A DNA stretch of 25,426 nt from Bremia lactucae (Eukaryota > Oomycota > Peronosporomycetes > Peronosporales > Peronosporaceae): contig NC_090614.1 of NCBI RefSeq assembly GCF_004359215.1, positions 761,343 through 786,768 of the forward strand. Direction: 5' to 3'. Position 1 is the first letter of the stretch. Each line of letters opens with the position of its first letter. This document shows, in pieces, positions 1-9,019 of the stretch. The position numbers were made by a program, and so were the translations under genes. Below the pieces are notes generated by a model. That model saw nothing but the letters and a program-made list of their open reading frames with translations. It ran no database searches and was not told the DNA's origin.

Positions 1-1007
1 GACAAAACAAATGAGTTAGCAGAAGAGTTTCTGCTAACTCGAGAATCAATAATCCGTTTCGTTCAGGATTCCATTGCTAACGCAGTGGACCGTCAGAAAC
101 GGAATGCAGACAAACATGGAAGAGCAAATGTTCATTGATTTACGATTAATGATCTAGTGCTACTCTCTACGGTAAACCTACCTAAGCGTTTAGTCACTAA
201 TGTGGGTAGCAGTAAACTACTGCCCAAGTTCATTGGGCCTTTCCGTGTACTGCATCGCGGAGGCAATACGTACACAATAGAATATCCACGTAGGATGCGA
301 ACGTGTCCTACGTTTTACGTTGGTCGGCTCCGCCCGTACCATCAGTACGCGGCTTCTTCCGAGGACGGATTTAACCACCCTTTTCAGAATCCCTAAAAGA
401 ATCTTGTGATCGCGAACCAGATTATCATGTTGAACCTGGAGTTTCTCATGCCGGTTCCGATTTCCTCGAAATTGCGATAAGCTGACGACAGCTCATCACG
501 ATTAGCGTGATATTTTTGTTCGTACTCCCATATGGAGTACGCAGTCTTCGAGCGGTCTCCAACTGCTCGATATAGTGAGCTTGCACCGTCTGCTCCAACG
601 AGCGACGCTTGCCGCGCTCGTAATCAAGTCCCTCCTCCACGTCATGGAGGAAGTGATCGATTTTGTCGATCTTCGACATTAGATCCGACACACGGTTCGG
701 ATCTAATTTTCCCTCCTCCACCACAACCATTTGTGGATTCCCACGGTGGTCAACGTTTACTTGTGGAACGTATGCAAAACCACCGTGATGTTAAGGGACA
801 GGAACGAGTTATATTGTTCGCTGGCATGGTTATTCACCTTCACATGACAGCTGGGAGCCTTGTTCCCAGCTGGTTGCTGACGTTGAGGGCCTCGTACGTC
901 AGTATGACGAGACCCACCCGATGGTTCAGAAGGCCCATCGAAAAACACGTGCCCTTGGCGCAAGTAAATCGATTGCAAAACGTCAATCGCATCCCGCATC
1001 TCAATAG
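1..1007 (+). pseudogene. pol: Element A1: pol 3' end (integrase C-terminus, linker, chromodomain)
   Basis: This is the last part of a Ty3/gypsy chromovirus polyprotein; the rest lies left of the window. Frame 1 reads through the integrase C-terminal region (EEFLLTRES, QKRNADKHGRANV, VGSSKLLPKFIGPFRVLHR, RMRT.PTFYVGRLRPYHQY) with a TGA at 136-138 and a TAA at 394-396. After a linker with more stops the frame resumes near 530 and enters a chromodomain (VDSHGGQRLLVER, NHRDVKGQ). A one-base slip near 804 moves the domain into frame 3 (TSYIVRWHGY, HDSWEP, DVEGLVRQYDETHP), which stops at 1005-1007. In this family integrase inserts cDNA and the chromodomain guides it to chromatin. Elements A3 and A4 carry the same segment. 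The stops and the slip show it is dead. Confidence 0.88.
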
Positions 1008-2065
1008 ATATGCGACTTGTTCCCCAGGGCGAAGAAAGCGGATAGACATCCCCTTTTACCCTCTTCGAGTTGTCTACACAACACGGACAGGGATTACCCC
1101 ACGTGAGGCATGGAAGTCCAGCCTCACGTGACAACCGATGCAATTTATACTTTGCACCGGTTGGAGTTCTTTTCTCAAACTTAACGCGATTCGCGTTAAG
1201 TTTTTGAAGCCAAGCTTCGCGTCCAATGTCTTTAACATTGCGAATGAATGCGCTGCAGGCTTGCATAAGCGAGACTTTATCTCGCTTATTATTGCCACTA
1301 AACCATCGATGCTTAAGAAAAGCATCGAGGAAAAAATTATCCTAAGTGCGGAAGTTCTTCACGCTGGGATCAAGGCCATGTAGCTTTGTCGCAATAAAAT
1401 AAGGGATATTCATTGTGAGTGTAGTATCTCCAGACAAGCTATTTATTAGCCGTTCTGGCAAAAGCCACGGCTTCTTCTCAGAGGCGAGATGAGACATTGA
1501 ATTGTTTCACTCCCCTGAGTGACACCCACTGAAACAGGGGTACCACAAGAGCTTTTATTACGATGGCTTACGCCATCGTCCGTCATCACCTTGCACATAA
1601 CCAGGTGCAGGTGACCGTACGGAAGACGGAACGGGCAATGAGAGATCATCCTCATCTTCGGAACAAAATAAACTATTAGTTCGTCAGAATGAGCTCTATC
1701 ATTCGAAGGCTCATAATCAGCCGCCTGACGTCTATCAGGCTACTGTTGTATTCTCCTCAAATCGGCGAATTCATCCGACTCGCATTCGTAGTCGACCTCT
1801 AAAGAGGGGTCGTATTCACGTGGTGAATCACCACGTGCACCCGCAAAATCTAGTGTTACGCGAGTTGAAGATACTAGATACAACGGCAGGCGTTCCGTCT
1901 GCCGCAAGAGATAACAGTGCGTCACCCGCGGCTGCACGAACCGCAGCCGAAGGTGCCGCACTATCAGCACCCCGCATGAATTTGCTCATCATGCGATGAA
2001 ATTTAAAATGATGGTTCTGACCAATCAACATCATTTTTAAATTAAGTGGTCACATAGTGACCACT
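13..2065. repeat. Dense array of short perfect hairpins in element A1
   Basis: Perfect inverted repeats follow one another through pol and the 3' tail. Stems of 8-12 bp occur at 13-40, 288-313, 521-541, 680-705, 848-872, 1100-1130, 1177-1203, 1265-1289, 1306-1328, 1560-1579, 1817-1837 and 2045-2065, all with loops of 3-11 nt. Many 5-7 bp stems lie between them, for example 633-651 and 1973-1995. With equal base use, about 0.4 stems of at least 8 bp with loops of 3-15 nt would be expected in 2.1 kb. Related copies keep pairing at several sites although the arm sequences differ. Confidence 0.85.
446..2034 (-). pseudogene. Antisense reading frame of element A1, convergent with pol
   Basis: A minus-strand frame begins at about 2034, 77 bp inside the 3' LTR, and runs toward pol. 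It is broken into pieces (2034-1828, 1970-1740, 1655-1446, 1325-1074, 1266-757, 730-446). The N-terminal part (IGQNHHFKFHRM, AAVRAAAGDALLSLAAD, REYDPSLEVDYECESDE) is conserved at protein level in A2 and A4. The middle has a helical block (AFIRNVKDIGREAWLQ) and a cysteine cluster (GLPCLTWGNPCPCC) that may bind zinc. The C-terminal part (KIDKIDHFLHDVEEGLDYER, QTVQAHYIE) looks like a coiled coil but lies opposite the pol linker and chromodomain, so it may be a shadow of pol. The part from about 1010 to 2034 is free of pol coding. I do not recognise the family. Function unknown. Confidence 0.6.
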
Positions 2066-2097
2066 TCATCCAATGACAGTCAGAGTGATTTTCGTTT

Positions 2098-2110
2098 AAG
2101 GGAGGGGTGA
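2098..2110 (+). other. Polypurine tract of element A1
   Basis: A purine-rich run (AAGGGAGGGGTGA) directly precedes the LTR start TGTAAC. This is the expected place and composition of the plus-strand primer of an LTR retrotransposon. The same tract precedes the LTR of A2. Confidence 0.8.
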
Positions 2111-2552
2111 TGTAACGGGGTGTATCGTTACATGAAATTAACACTTAAAGGTTGTTAATTAATATATTATCTAAAAGATAGATACTATTTAGAGGATATT
2201 ACTTTAAATAGTAATGTTCAGAAATCTTATCCATAAATAGGTATAGGCCATTATATCTATTTATCCCCCAGACTAATCAGCTGTAAATGTAAACAAAGAG
2301 AGAGACAGATAAGATTTAAATTGCATGTTTAGTATTAGTTTATAATTTAGTTAGCATTAACAGATAGAAAGAAGAGATACTTAATTATATCAATACAGTT
2401 TTCATTTAACCCTCTTTAAGTTAGTTGCCTTAAAGAGAAGTCTTCCTCTGCACGAACTAGTGTACGTGAAGTGACGTAAGGCATCACTCGCAATTGAAGC
2501 AGTGCGAAATGGACTTGTACTGAAGCAGTACAAGTCGTAGTGCCCCGTTACA
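2111..2552 (+). mobile_element. 3' LTR of element A1 (LTR-A family, 442 bp)
   Basis: The repeat starts TGTAACGGGG and ends CCCCGTTACA, a 10-bp terminal inverted repeat with the TG...CA ends of LTRs. A closely similar copy lies at 14874-15323, a truncated relative at 20862-21191, and a partial one from 25067. The first 22 bp fold on themselves (2111-2117 with 2126-2132). Two longer stems lie near the end: 2412-2437 (8 bp) and 2512-2536 (11 bp, loop AAG). Both are kept in other copies. Confidence 0.9.
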
Positions 2553-2791
2553 CACATCTTTAATCGATTGATATGAATCTTTTCTGAAACGGACAGGGCT
2601 ATTTACTGAAAGGGAACTGAGAATCGTCTCCTTGCAGGAAAATCTCTCTAACTATTATATATCGATCAGATTTATTTTAAGCATATTCGGTAAATCTGCG
2701 TTAACTGATTTATTCCTATTTTTTTGAATTCATTCCGAATACGCACATGTTAAGGTGCCACTACCAAGGGGCTAAACTGTCTGTTGTGGCA
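2553..2791. other. Unassigned spacer
   Basis: AT-rich sequence just downstream of the A1 LTR. I see no coding frame, no repeat shared with the rest of the window, and no recognisable RNA. It may be the original insertion site of A1. Confidence 0.4.
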
Positions 2792-3156
2792 TCATACAGC
2801 AGCAATCTGGAAGGAATAATTACAGCACTGGTGCGTTTCAGCTCGCGCATTTGCGCTGCACGTGCTTCCAGAGCCGAATTTTCCAAAACTTGGCACGAAA
2901 AGGGACGATACTGCATTCAACTTTCGATATTTTCTTGTGCTTATTGGTTCGTACCCATACAGACACGATAACTCTTCGAGCTTGGTCACGACAAGAGCAG
3001 CAAACCGATCAACTTCAGCTTTATAAAGTTCTTTGAAATTTAAGCTGGTATAACTGATTATTTTTGAGCTTGTTCGTGTGTTTTTCAGATGGTCTGACGA
3101 GACCACAGAAAGGATTGGTGTAGCAACAAGCGCTATAACGGTCACAGCGGCTTCGA
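2792..3156 (-). pseudogene. Possible remnant of a small secreted protein, cut by the copia-C LTR
   Basis: A 143-codon minus-strand frame (3223-2792) starts inside the copia-C LTR and continues through non-transposon sequence. Just past the LTR edge it encodes a hydrophobic stretch (EAAVTVIALVATPILSVVSS) that resembles a signal-peptide core with small residues at the cleavage end. About 100 mostly hydrophilic residues follow (DHLKNTRTSS, FKELYKAEVDRFAALVVTKL, then a cysteine-bearing end). The true start codon would have been removed by the LTR. Oomycete genomes carry many small secreted proteins in such transposon-rich regions, but no RxLR-type motif is evident. The open frame could also be chance. 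Weak call. Confidence 0.3.
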
Positions 3157-3447
3157 CGTTTTGATTAGTCACTAGTTGGTAGGAAGATTTACGGAAAGTG
3201 AGATATATTAAGGCTATCGACAAATTCCTGGTTCTCGACTTCTTCCTTGTGTGCTCTCTTTACACTCTCGTTACATCCATCTGTGTATATTCTTATCGAA
3301 ATATGCGCAGGTAAGATCAATGCTGGAAACCACATCTCATGAGTTTGAAATCTTGCTGCAACCTTATACTAAACATCTTACTATCAATCATTATAACGTC
3401 AGAAGACAATATTGATTATCATCTACGATTTGTTGCAAATGTCAACA
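3157..3447 (-). mobile_element. Copia-C 3' LTR
   Basis: Alignable along its length with 9727-10020: both share AAAGTGA.ATATATT, TTTACACTC.CGTTACATC, GGTAAGATCAATGCT, ATAACGTCAGA.GAC and a right end ...GT.AACA. Drift between the copies is considerable, so the insertion is old. The left edge is uncertain by a few bases because the terminal TG has mutated. Confidence 0.82.
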
Positions 3448-3456
3448 CTCCCCCTC
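3448..3456 (-). other. Copia-C polypurine tract
   Basis: On the minus strand the sequence GAGGGGGAG directly precedes the LTR start TGTTGAC. It overlaps the 3' end of the RNase H frame (STLRGSVD), a usual copia arrangement. Confidence 0.8.
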
Positions 3457-3860
3457 AAGGTGGATGACCCAAGACCACAGATTCTGGTGAGTATCACAAG
3501 ATGTGGCGTAGTTAGTACTTTGGTAAAAAAGTTAGCAACCTGAGACTTTGCTAGAATATGGTGCATGTTAATGTCTCCACGAGTTGTGTGATCTCGGATG
3601 AGGTGAAGCCATAGGTCAATGTGTTTTGCTCTGATACAGCACCTTGATCTGTAGCGATCGATATTGCAGTCATATTTTCGACATAGATGGTTGAAGACGG
3701 TAATGGTTGAAAGCCAAAATCACCAAGTAGTTGCCGCTACTAAATTATTCTGGCGCAGCTAGTGTCAGGGGCCGTTTATTTTGCTTCCGCTGTTGATAGT
3801 TCGACGGTCGATTGTTTCTTCGACTTTAAAATTACAGGACCTCCACCGATCTTGATTAAC
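3450..3860 (-). pseudogene. pol: Copia-C RNase H
   Basis: The minus strand reads VILKSKKQSTVELSTAEAK, then RQLLGDFGFQPLP, IYVENMTAISIATD, and after a one-base shift AKHIDLWLHLIRDH, GDINMHHILAKSQVANFFTK and LGSSTLRGSVD. These match the usual order of the copia RNase H domain (SWKSKKQ, LSTAEAEY, DN.SAI.la, KHIdirhHfiRd, ADifTK). RNase H removes the RNA strand during cDNA synthesis. Stops and shifts show it is not functional. Confidence 0.85.
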
Positions 3861-5240
3861 ACACCAGAGGTTCAGCAATATATTACTGTGTTCCCCCCCT
3901 TTAGTGTCACAGAAGCCAATATTGTACCTATTGTTTGGTTCGTTCGTTTGTATAGTGATCGTATAGATATTGTACCTCTTAAATATCGAAGTATGCTTTC
4001 CGATGAGCTTCACATGGAATTTCAAGATACTGGGAAACGATATGCAAATGTCCGGTCGAGTGCCATTCGCAACGTAATTATTGATCTGATAAGCTTTCGA
4101 TATGGTTTGGTCAGCTTTATTACAACCAGTGGGTAGGCGTGCAAGCAGTCATCCTATAAAGAAAGCGTAATAGCTCATTGGTCAAGTTCTCTGCACCTAA
4201 AAATTATCGAGGCTTGAGAACTTTACCGAAGCGGCGAGTTTATTATAATAAAACGGTAGCGAAACATCATGTATGTCACTAAACCATTAGGTCTTACGAA
4301 ATGAAGGTCTTGACCCGAAATATTCGTTTTTTTAGTGCATGTGAATTTCTTTGGCCAAAGGTGTTTAGCATCCTGTCGATAAGTTGTGCCTTTTTAAGCA
4401 CTAGACGACCTGTACGGCAGTTGAAGTATACTTCCATTCCAATAATGGATTTTATGAAATCGAGTGACTTCACTTTAAAAGATCGGCTAAAAGGTTCTTA
4501 ACAAATTGCTTCTGGAGCATCTGCACATCCAACAATACGATCATCAACGAATAAAGCCACTAACACAGCTCCATGTGTGCTTCATCGAACGAAGAGACAT
4601 TGGTCTGACAAACACTGTCAAAATCCAGCCTTAATAAAGACCTCTTGAATTGTCTTATTCCATACAAACCCCGCTTGCTTTACGCCACACAAGTTATTTC
4701 GCAGCTTGCAAACATATCCAATTCCAGCTTTGACACCAAGCGGTTATTTCATGTACAATCTTCAAGAGTCTCATTTAGCTATTCTGTTCAATGTCAAACG
4801 GTTAATTAACGTGACATTAAGAGAAAAAAATCGAATTGTTGCTATACCAGCAACTGGAACGTACGTTTTTGTGTAATCAATACAATAAGTATTAGAAATC
4901 CTAGTGCAACAATACGGGCGTTGAATTTCGTAATTTTATCTTTCACATTGCACTTCAGTGCAAGTACCCATTTACGACCGATGACTTTCACTCAGGGAGG
5001 CTTTCGAATAATATTTCAAGTGTGATTGGTGGTGTGCGCTTGTACTTCTGCAAGAATAGCTTCGTTCCATGCAGCCGCTTCTAGTGATACAAGTGCTTCA
5101 GCATAATCGCGGTACATCCACTGAAATTCAAAATCAAAACGAGGCTTGTTGGGATCAGACTCACCACTTTCGTCCGGTCTGTCAAGTGCGATGGGTCCCA
5201 GCTGCTTCCAAAAGCAACTGACCACTGGACAACATGGCAA
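3861..5240 (-). pseudogene. pol: Copia-C reverse transcriptase
   Basis: The minus strand carries the copia RT order: EAAAWNEAILAEVQAHTTNHT, then KVIGRKWVLALK and NARIVAL, KLRNNLCGVKQAGFVWN, ALFVDDRIVGC, IIGMEVYFNCRTGRLVLKKAQ, and YVANGTRPDICI near 4060. The catalytic FVDD (usually YVDD) is at 4540-4551. Several stops and frame changes break it, for example within the segment after KVIGRKW. RT copies element RNA into DNA in cytoplasmic particles. Confidence 0.85.
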
Positions 5241-5255
5241 TCGATGGTGGAACAG

Positions 5256-5690
5256 TTAATGAACCTCATTCATAAGTTTCTGGTAAGTTGGATTTACCAT
5301 AAGGTTCTGGATAGCTTCGACGGATTTTTCTACCGAGTTGCTAAAGATAATGCGATTTCCCCCCTGCTCTGATCTCTGTAGTACATCTTGTAGTTTTTCG
5401 TCTTCACATAGTTTCCGCTTTTGGTGCAAAAATGCTTTTACAGTCAATTTGACCCGGGCACACCCATCACATAAATGGCCATCAAGCTTTATCGAAGGAA
5501 ATGGTGCTTTGGCAGTAGTTAGTATCCGAGACGGGGGTATATGACCAAGTCGAGCATGCCATACGTTGATCTTCGTGCACGGTATGATCGAATTAGCCAT
5601 TCCCGCAATTTTTTTTTATCATATTTTCTGAAGTCATGTTCCTGATGTATAGTCGACCTTGTATTATCACACTAAGTGCCTGCATGAACG
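5256..5690 (-). pseudogene. pol: Copia-C pre-integrase (zinc-binding) domain with an odd tail
   Basis: The minus strand reads SVIIQGRLYIRNM, then VWHARLGHIPPSRIL and LDGHLCDGCARVKLTVKAF, the H-H-C-C zinc-binding module that opens copia integrases. The catalytic core expected next is missing. The frame instead runs on for about 55 residues (QKRKLCEDEKLQDVL, VEKSVEAIQNLMVNPTYQKL) that I cannot place in integrase, and stops at 5256 just before the RT linker. A deletion with a captured segment is the simplest reading. Confidence 0.78.
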
Positions 5691-5911
5691 GCCTCTGACA
5701 CCCACGCGTTCCATTAACGCTACCACGCTACCTACGTGGTTGAGAGCTTGGTGGGGGAGGGATAGCCGGTCGGCTTGCTAATATCAGCCCAATTCTTATT
5801 ATGAAACATCCCTCGCAACGCGATCAAACTTTAAACGACATGGGCGTGATACAATGGCTACTAGCCAAGACAAACAAAAAATTGCAGCGCAGCTACCTTG
5901 CATTTTTAGTC
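5690..5911 (+). pseudogene. pol: Chromovirus integrase-linker fragment on the plus strand
   Basis: The sequence aligns in opposite orientation with 7965-8150 of chromovirus C: shared words are CACCCACGCGTTCC at the left, AGCCGACCGGCTA/GCCGATAGGCTTG in the middle, and AGCCAAGACAAAC at the right. Translated on + it gives degenerate matches to the segment after the integrase core (THAF, GRLANISP, LAKTNK). It is a short inverted piece abutting the C element LTR, with no open frame of note. Confidence 0.55.
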
Positions 5912-6341
5912 AGATGAAGACTCATAGACTCAGAGAGTCACTTAGTTCAATAGAATTAATAGGTTAAACAACTCAGTGAGTTGTACAAGATCTTAGAGCT
6001 TAACGAATCCTAGTTTAAGGAATTTACGGGTTCATAGAACCAAGTGGAACTAGTGCCGGACAGTAGATACCTAAAAAGGTTTCTTTCTCTCGTAGATCAA
6101 TGCGCTGTAAGATCAAAAGGGGAACTGAAATTTATTTCAATATGTAAATCTAAAACCTTACGCTAGCTAAATCATAGATAGATTTCGGTCGCCTAATTTA
6201 TATCGGGCGGCTGCCACAAATGCTACCCATAATAAATGGGATTTTAGTGATAATCTTTTTAAAACAAAACAAAAGAGTATTTTACACATAAAGTTACTGT
6301 ACCACAACAACGGTTCCACAACTGAAGTGTGCCCCATTACA
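5912..6341 (-). mobile_element. Probable 3' LTR of chromovirus C
   Basis: The right edge is sharp: on the minus strand a polypurine tract is followed by TGTAATGGGGCAC, close to the TGTAACGGGG start of LTR-A and LTR-B. The left edge is not resolved and no second copy is in the window. Small inverted repeats such as CAACTCA/TGAGTTG are present. Confidence 0.5.
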
Positions 6342-6352
6342 CCCTCCCCCAT
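6342..6352 (-). other. Chromovirus C polypurine tract
   Basis: On the minus strand ATGGGGGAGGG lies directly before TGTAATGGGG. Its position and composition fit the plus-strand primer of an element whose pol runs on the minus strand. Confidence 0.7.
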
Positions 6353-6452
6353 AAGACTGTTGACTCTGAGTGTCATTATTCTCTACATTTCCTCTTTGAG
6401 GTTGGAATTTGAATAGCTAACCGTTCGGTTGTGTTTTGCATTCCTTTTTGTG

Positions 6453-7250
6453 ATGACAACTAAGCGTGAGTCTCTTAGCTCATTCCTGAACGATGAGATG
6501 ATAGTGACTCAAAAGTTACACTCCACCGGAAGATGCGGAAAAGGAGCAGGGCTCCTACAGGCCTCGTCATGTGAATTAATCTAGTCGGTCCCCAAATCCG
6601 TTCCCAAGACGTGGTGCCACGGATGTTTAGCTGCATTGCGCAGTACACTGGACTGTGAGTCCAACATAATTACAAATTTGCTCGATGAAGAGCAAAAGCA
6701 AGCAATCTTCAGAGAGAAACAAGCTCGTCGTCGAGCTGCAGACCTTGCGAAAGTAATAGCTCACAATTAATATTGGTTCACCCCACTTAGTGAAAGAGCG
6801 CCTACAAGAGGTTACGGGGTCGCAGCTTGAACATCTGAACCTCCGGGCCAAAGGCGAGGACGCCGAAGGAGCTCGCTGCTCGCAACAATCTTCATAAGCG
6901 ATACCTTACGCCCAAGGTAATAATATGACGTCAGTATTTGACGCTTTTGCGCGATCAGCCCGTGGGGCTTCGGTGACCTCAATGAGGGAAATTTCGATCG
7001 TCCCTGTATCCAAACGAATCAAAAACGAAAACGATAATTCGCTCGAGAACTAGGTCCATCAGGCCCGCCGCCTCCGCAACATCTCGTCTATAAGTGAGTC
7101 TGAAGATGTGGCTGATGTTTGTTTGGAACGGAAGTTTCGCTTTGATTTCGCCAAGCTTAAGGCTAAAGGCCAGTCACGTTCGGCGTCTACGCCTCAAAAC
7201 GAGGATAGGCCTAGCCAACGCTTCAGTACTTTAGTTGTCCGCTCAACCAC
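6453..7250 (+). pseudogene. Antisense reading frame of chromovirus C
   Basis: A plus-strand frame opens with ATG at 6453, 112 bp inside the LTR edge, and points toward the end of pol. It reads MTTKRESLSSFLNDEMIV, one TAG, KTWCHGCLAALRSTLDCES, and a charged helix NLLDEEQKQAIFREKQARRR up to a TAA near 6770. In a shifted frame it continues with LVKERLQEVTGSQLEHLNL, then from 6925 SVFDAFARSARGASV and further on LERKFRFDFAKLKAKGQ to a stop near 7250. The cysteine cluster and helical charged blocks recall the antisense frame of family A, but I see no convincing sequence match. Function unknown. Two internal stops and one or more shifts make it a relic. Confidence 0.45.
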
Positions 7251-7285
7251 GGATTGAAGCCGCACTGAGGCTAAAGATCCATCAA

Positions 7286-8150
7286 TTCCCAATTCTTAAT
7301 GTGGGAACCGTCGTTTGGCGCAACAGCGTCCGGGGCATTTTGCCGAAGAGTTACCTCAAACTCCCAAGAGCTTTCCGAAGAGGGGCATCCAAGTCACTTC
7401 ATAACAGATCCTGGTATTGCCTTTGCGACGACGTCGCTTTAAGGGCTTCTACACATGAAACTGAAGATTTTCTCGCTCATCGAGCAACGCGGGAGGGAAG
7501 TCGAAATCTTGGTGGAAGCATTTGATGCCTCTAAGCACGAGGTGCAACTTCTTTGCGAGGGCTTTGCTCGGATTGACGGCTCTTTGACGCGGTCCAAAAC
7601 CGTCTTTCAACGTCAGAACGTCAAAAACCACGTTTAGAGGACCAGCTGGATATCCTGGTTAGGATGCAGCAATCTGCAGCACGGCCGCTTGTCTCGGCGA
7701 AAGCTTTTTAAGTCCACGTCGGAAGGTTCCCGATATGGCTTAAGCAAGCCGGCGTAGAACACTGGGTGTGTACGCAGCTTGCGAGGAAAGCTGTGCGTGT
7801 AAGCTAGGTCGTTCTTGGCCAAGACCGTAAACGTACAATAACGCGGGCGCAATTTGGTCTTGCAGACCGCAGAAACCAAGTTTGTAGGTGATTTTTAAGC
7901 GTTTAATAAAACTCGGTCTCCTACCACATGAAAATTAATACAGCTTATGCTTTTGGCTTCCGCTTGTTCTTTCAGTTTGTCTTGGCTATCAGTTATTGTA
8001 TCACTATCACGTCTTAGGACACTAAATCGTGTTGCGAAAAATTATCTAATTTGTTTTCGAACGGTAACAGGGCTGACATCAACAAGCCTATCGGCTAATT
8101 CTTTTCCACAAAGCCCTGAACCACCAAGTGGTACCATTTAAGGAACGCGT
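7286..8150 (-). pseudogene. pol: Chromovirus C pol: integrase C-terminus and chromodomain
   Basis: The minus strand reads VVSAVCKTKLRPRYC, LAYTHSFPRKLRTHPVFYAGLLKPYREPSDVDL (7634-7880), then PPALLDERENLQFHVEAL, RRRKGNTRI, SSWEFEVTLRQNAPDAVAPN and a stop near 7286. These are the integrase GPY/F-type end and a chromodomain (the W of SSWEFE marks its core). Frame changes lie near 7440 and 7630. The upstream linker (8150-7900) has many stops. Confidence 0.82.
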
Positions 8151-8911
8151 GGGTATGTGAGACTATTTACGTAGAGCAGAGTGTAGCCTGTAGAAGCATG
8201 GATAGCGTTTTAATGCAAATTACACTACCGGGAGCATTGTGCTCCAGCGCTTCGGTGTTTCAGCACACACTGCGCAGAACGTGTTCAATGACGCGATTGA
8301 CACGTTCAATTTACCGACCGGTCTGCGCATGGTTCGCTTTGGACATGTCCAATATGGTGCCAAACACTCGAAAATTCGATTTCAAGAATTTACCCGTGAA
8401 ACGGAGGTCCCGAAAAGAGACAATTACCACAGGCATACCGTTTTGGCGAAACACGCGATAAATAGCCTTGCTGTACCTTTACCATCAATGGTATCCGACA
8501 CAGCCGCTAAATGAGCCATTTAACTTAAACGGTCAACAGAGACCACGATGCCTGTGTTACCGGCTTAACACAAATTTCATACTAATGGACACCCAACACC
8601 CTGAGGGTACGCAGTCTGGCCAGTGGCGCAGCAGCTTGCGCCGAGGGCTTAACCTGTTGGCAAATTTCGCATATGCGAACGAATGTGCTTACCCATTTGT
8701 TAATCTGGGTCACCAATAAATCTTGCTCACGGAGCCGTAGGTCTTTCCTTTTCGAGGTGACCACCAAGAATAGCATCATGTGCCTCGTAGAAGATTCGAT
8801 ACTTAAATTCTCAGCATGAGGAAAAACGATGCGCGGAGTATCCTCGTCATCCGTGCAATAAAGCAACAGGCCGTTATCGAGAGAAATCGATGTAAGCTTG
8901 CACGCACACAT
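8150..8911 (-). pseudogene. pol: Chromovirus C pol: integrase zinc-binding domain and core
   Basis: On the minus strand 8911-8582 reads GLLLYCTDDEDTPRIVFPH, TSKRKDLRLREQDLLVTQ, NKWVSTFVRICEICQQVKPS, the H2C2 zinc-binding module (C..C in CEICQ). Then 8560-8180 gives degraded core segments: SFRDLRFTGKFLKS, RVFGTILDMS, RVNRVIEHVLRSVC, matching the usual SDRDPRFT...LGT.L.mSTA.HPQTDGQTERVNR. The conserved aspartate context is partly lost. Several stops occur. Confidence 0.82.
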
Positions 8912-9019
8912 GTTGATGATTTAACGTCCGACTCAGTTCTCTTAAGTGCTCGTAGCAGAGCTACACACTGTTCACCTTAGCGTGTGCCGAACAGATTAAA
9001 TTAGTAATATGTGAGTTAT

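Noticed and set aside
808..1131. Continuation of the 199-codon plus-strand frame that starts at 532
   Set aside because: Real pol linker and chromodomain up to about 804; beyond that the chromodomain continues in another frame, so this part is a shadow.
13..2065. Regular hairpins taken as a CRISPR-like or satellite array
   Set aside because: The stems differ in sequence from one another, have no fixed spacing and lie in coding sequence.
2111..2552. A DNA transposon or MITE with inverted ends TGTAACGGGG/CCCCGTTACA
   Set aside because: A polypurine tract precedes it, pol of a retrotransposon lies upstream, and full copies recur in the same place, so it is an LTR.
3762..4136. 124-codon plus-strand frame
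   Set aside because: Reverse of the copia-C RT and RNase H, whose motifs are clear on the minus strand.
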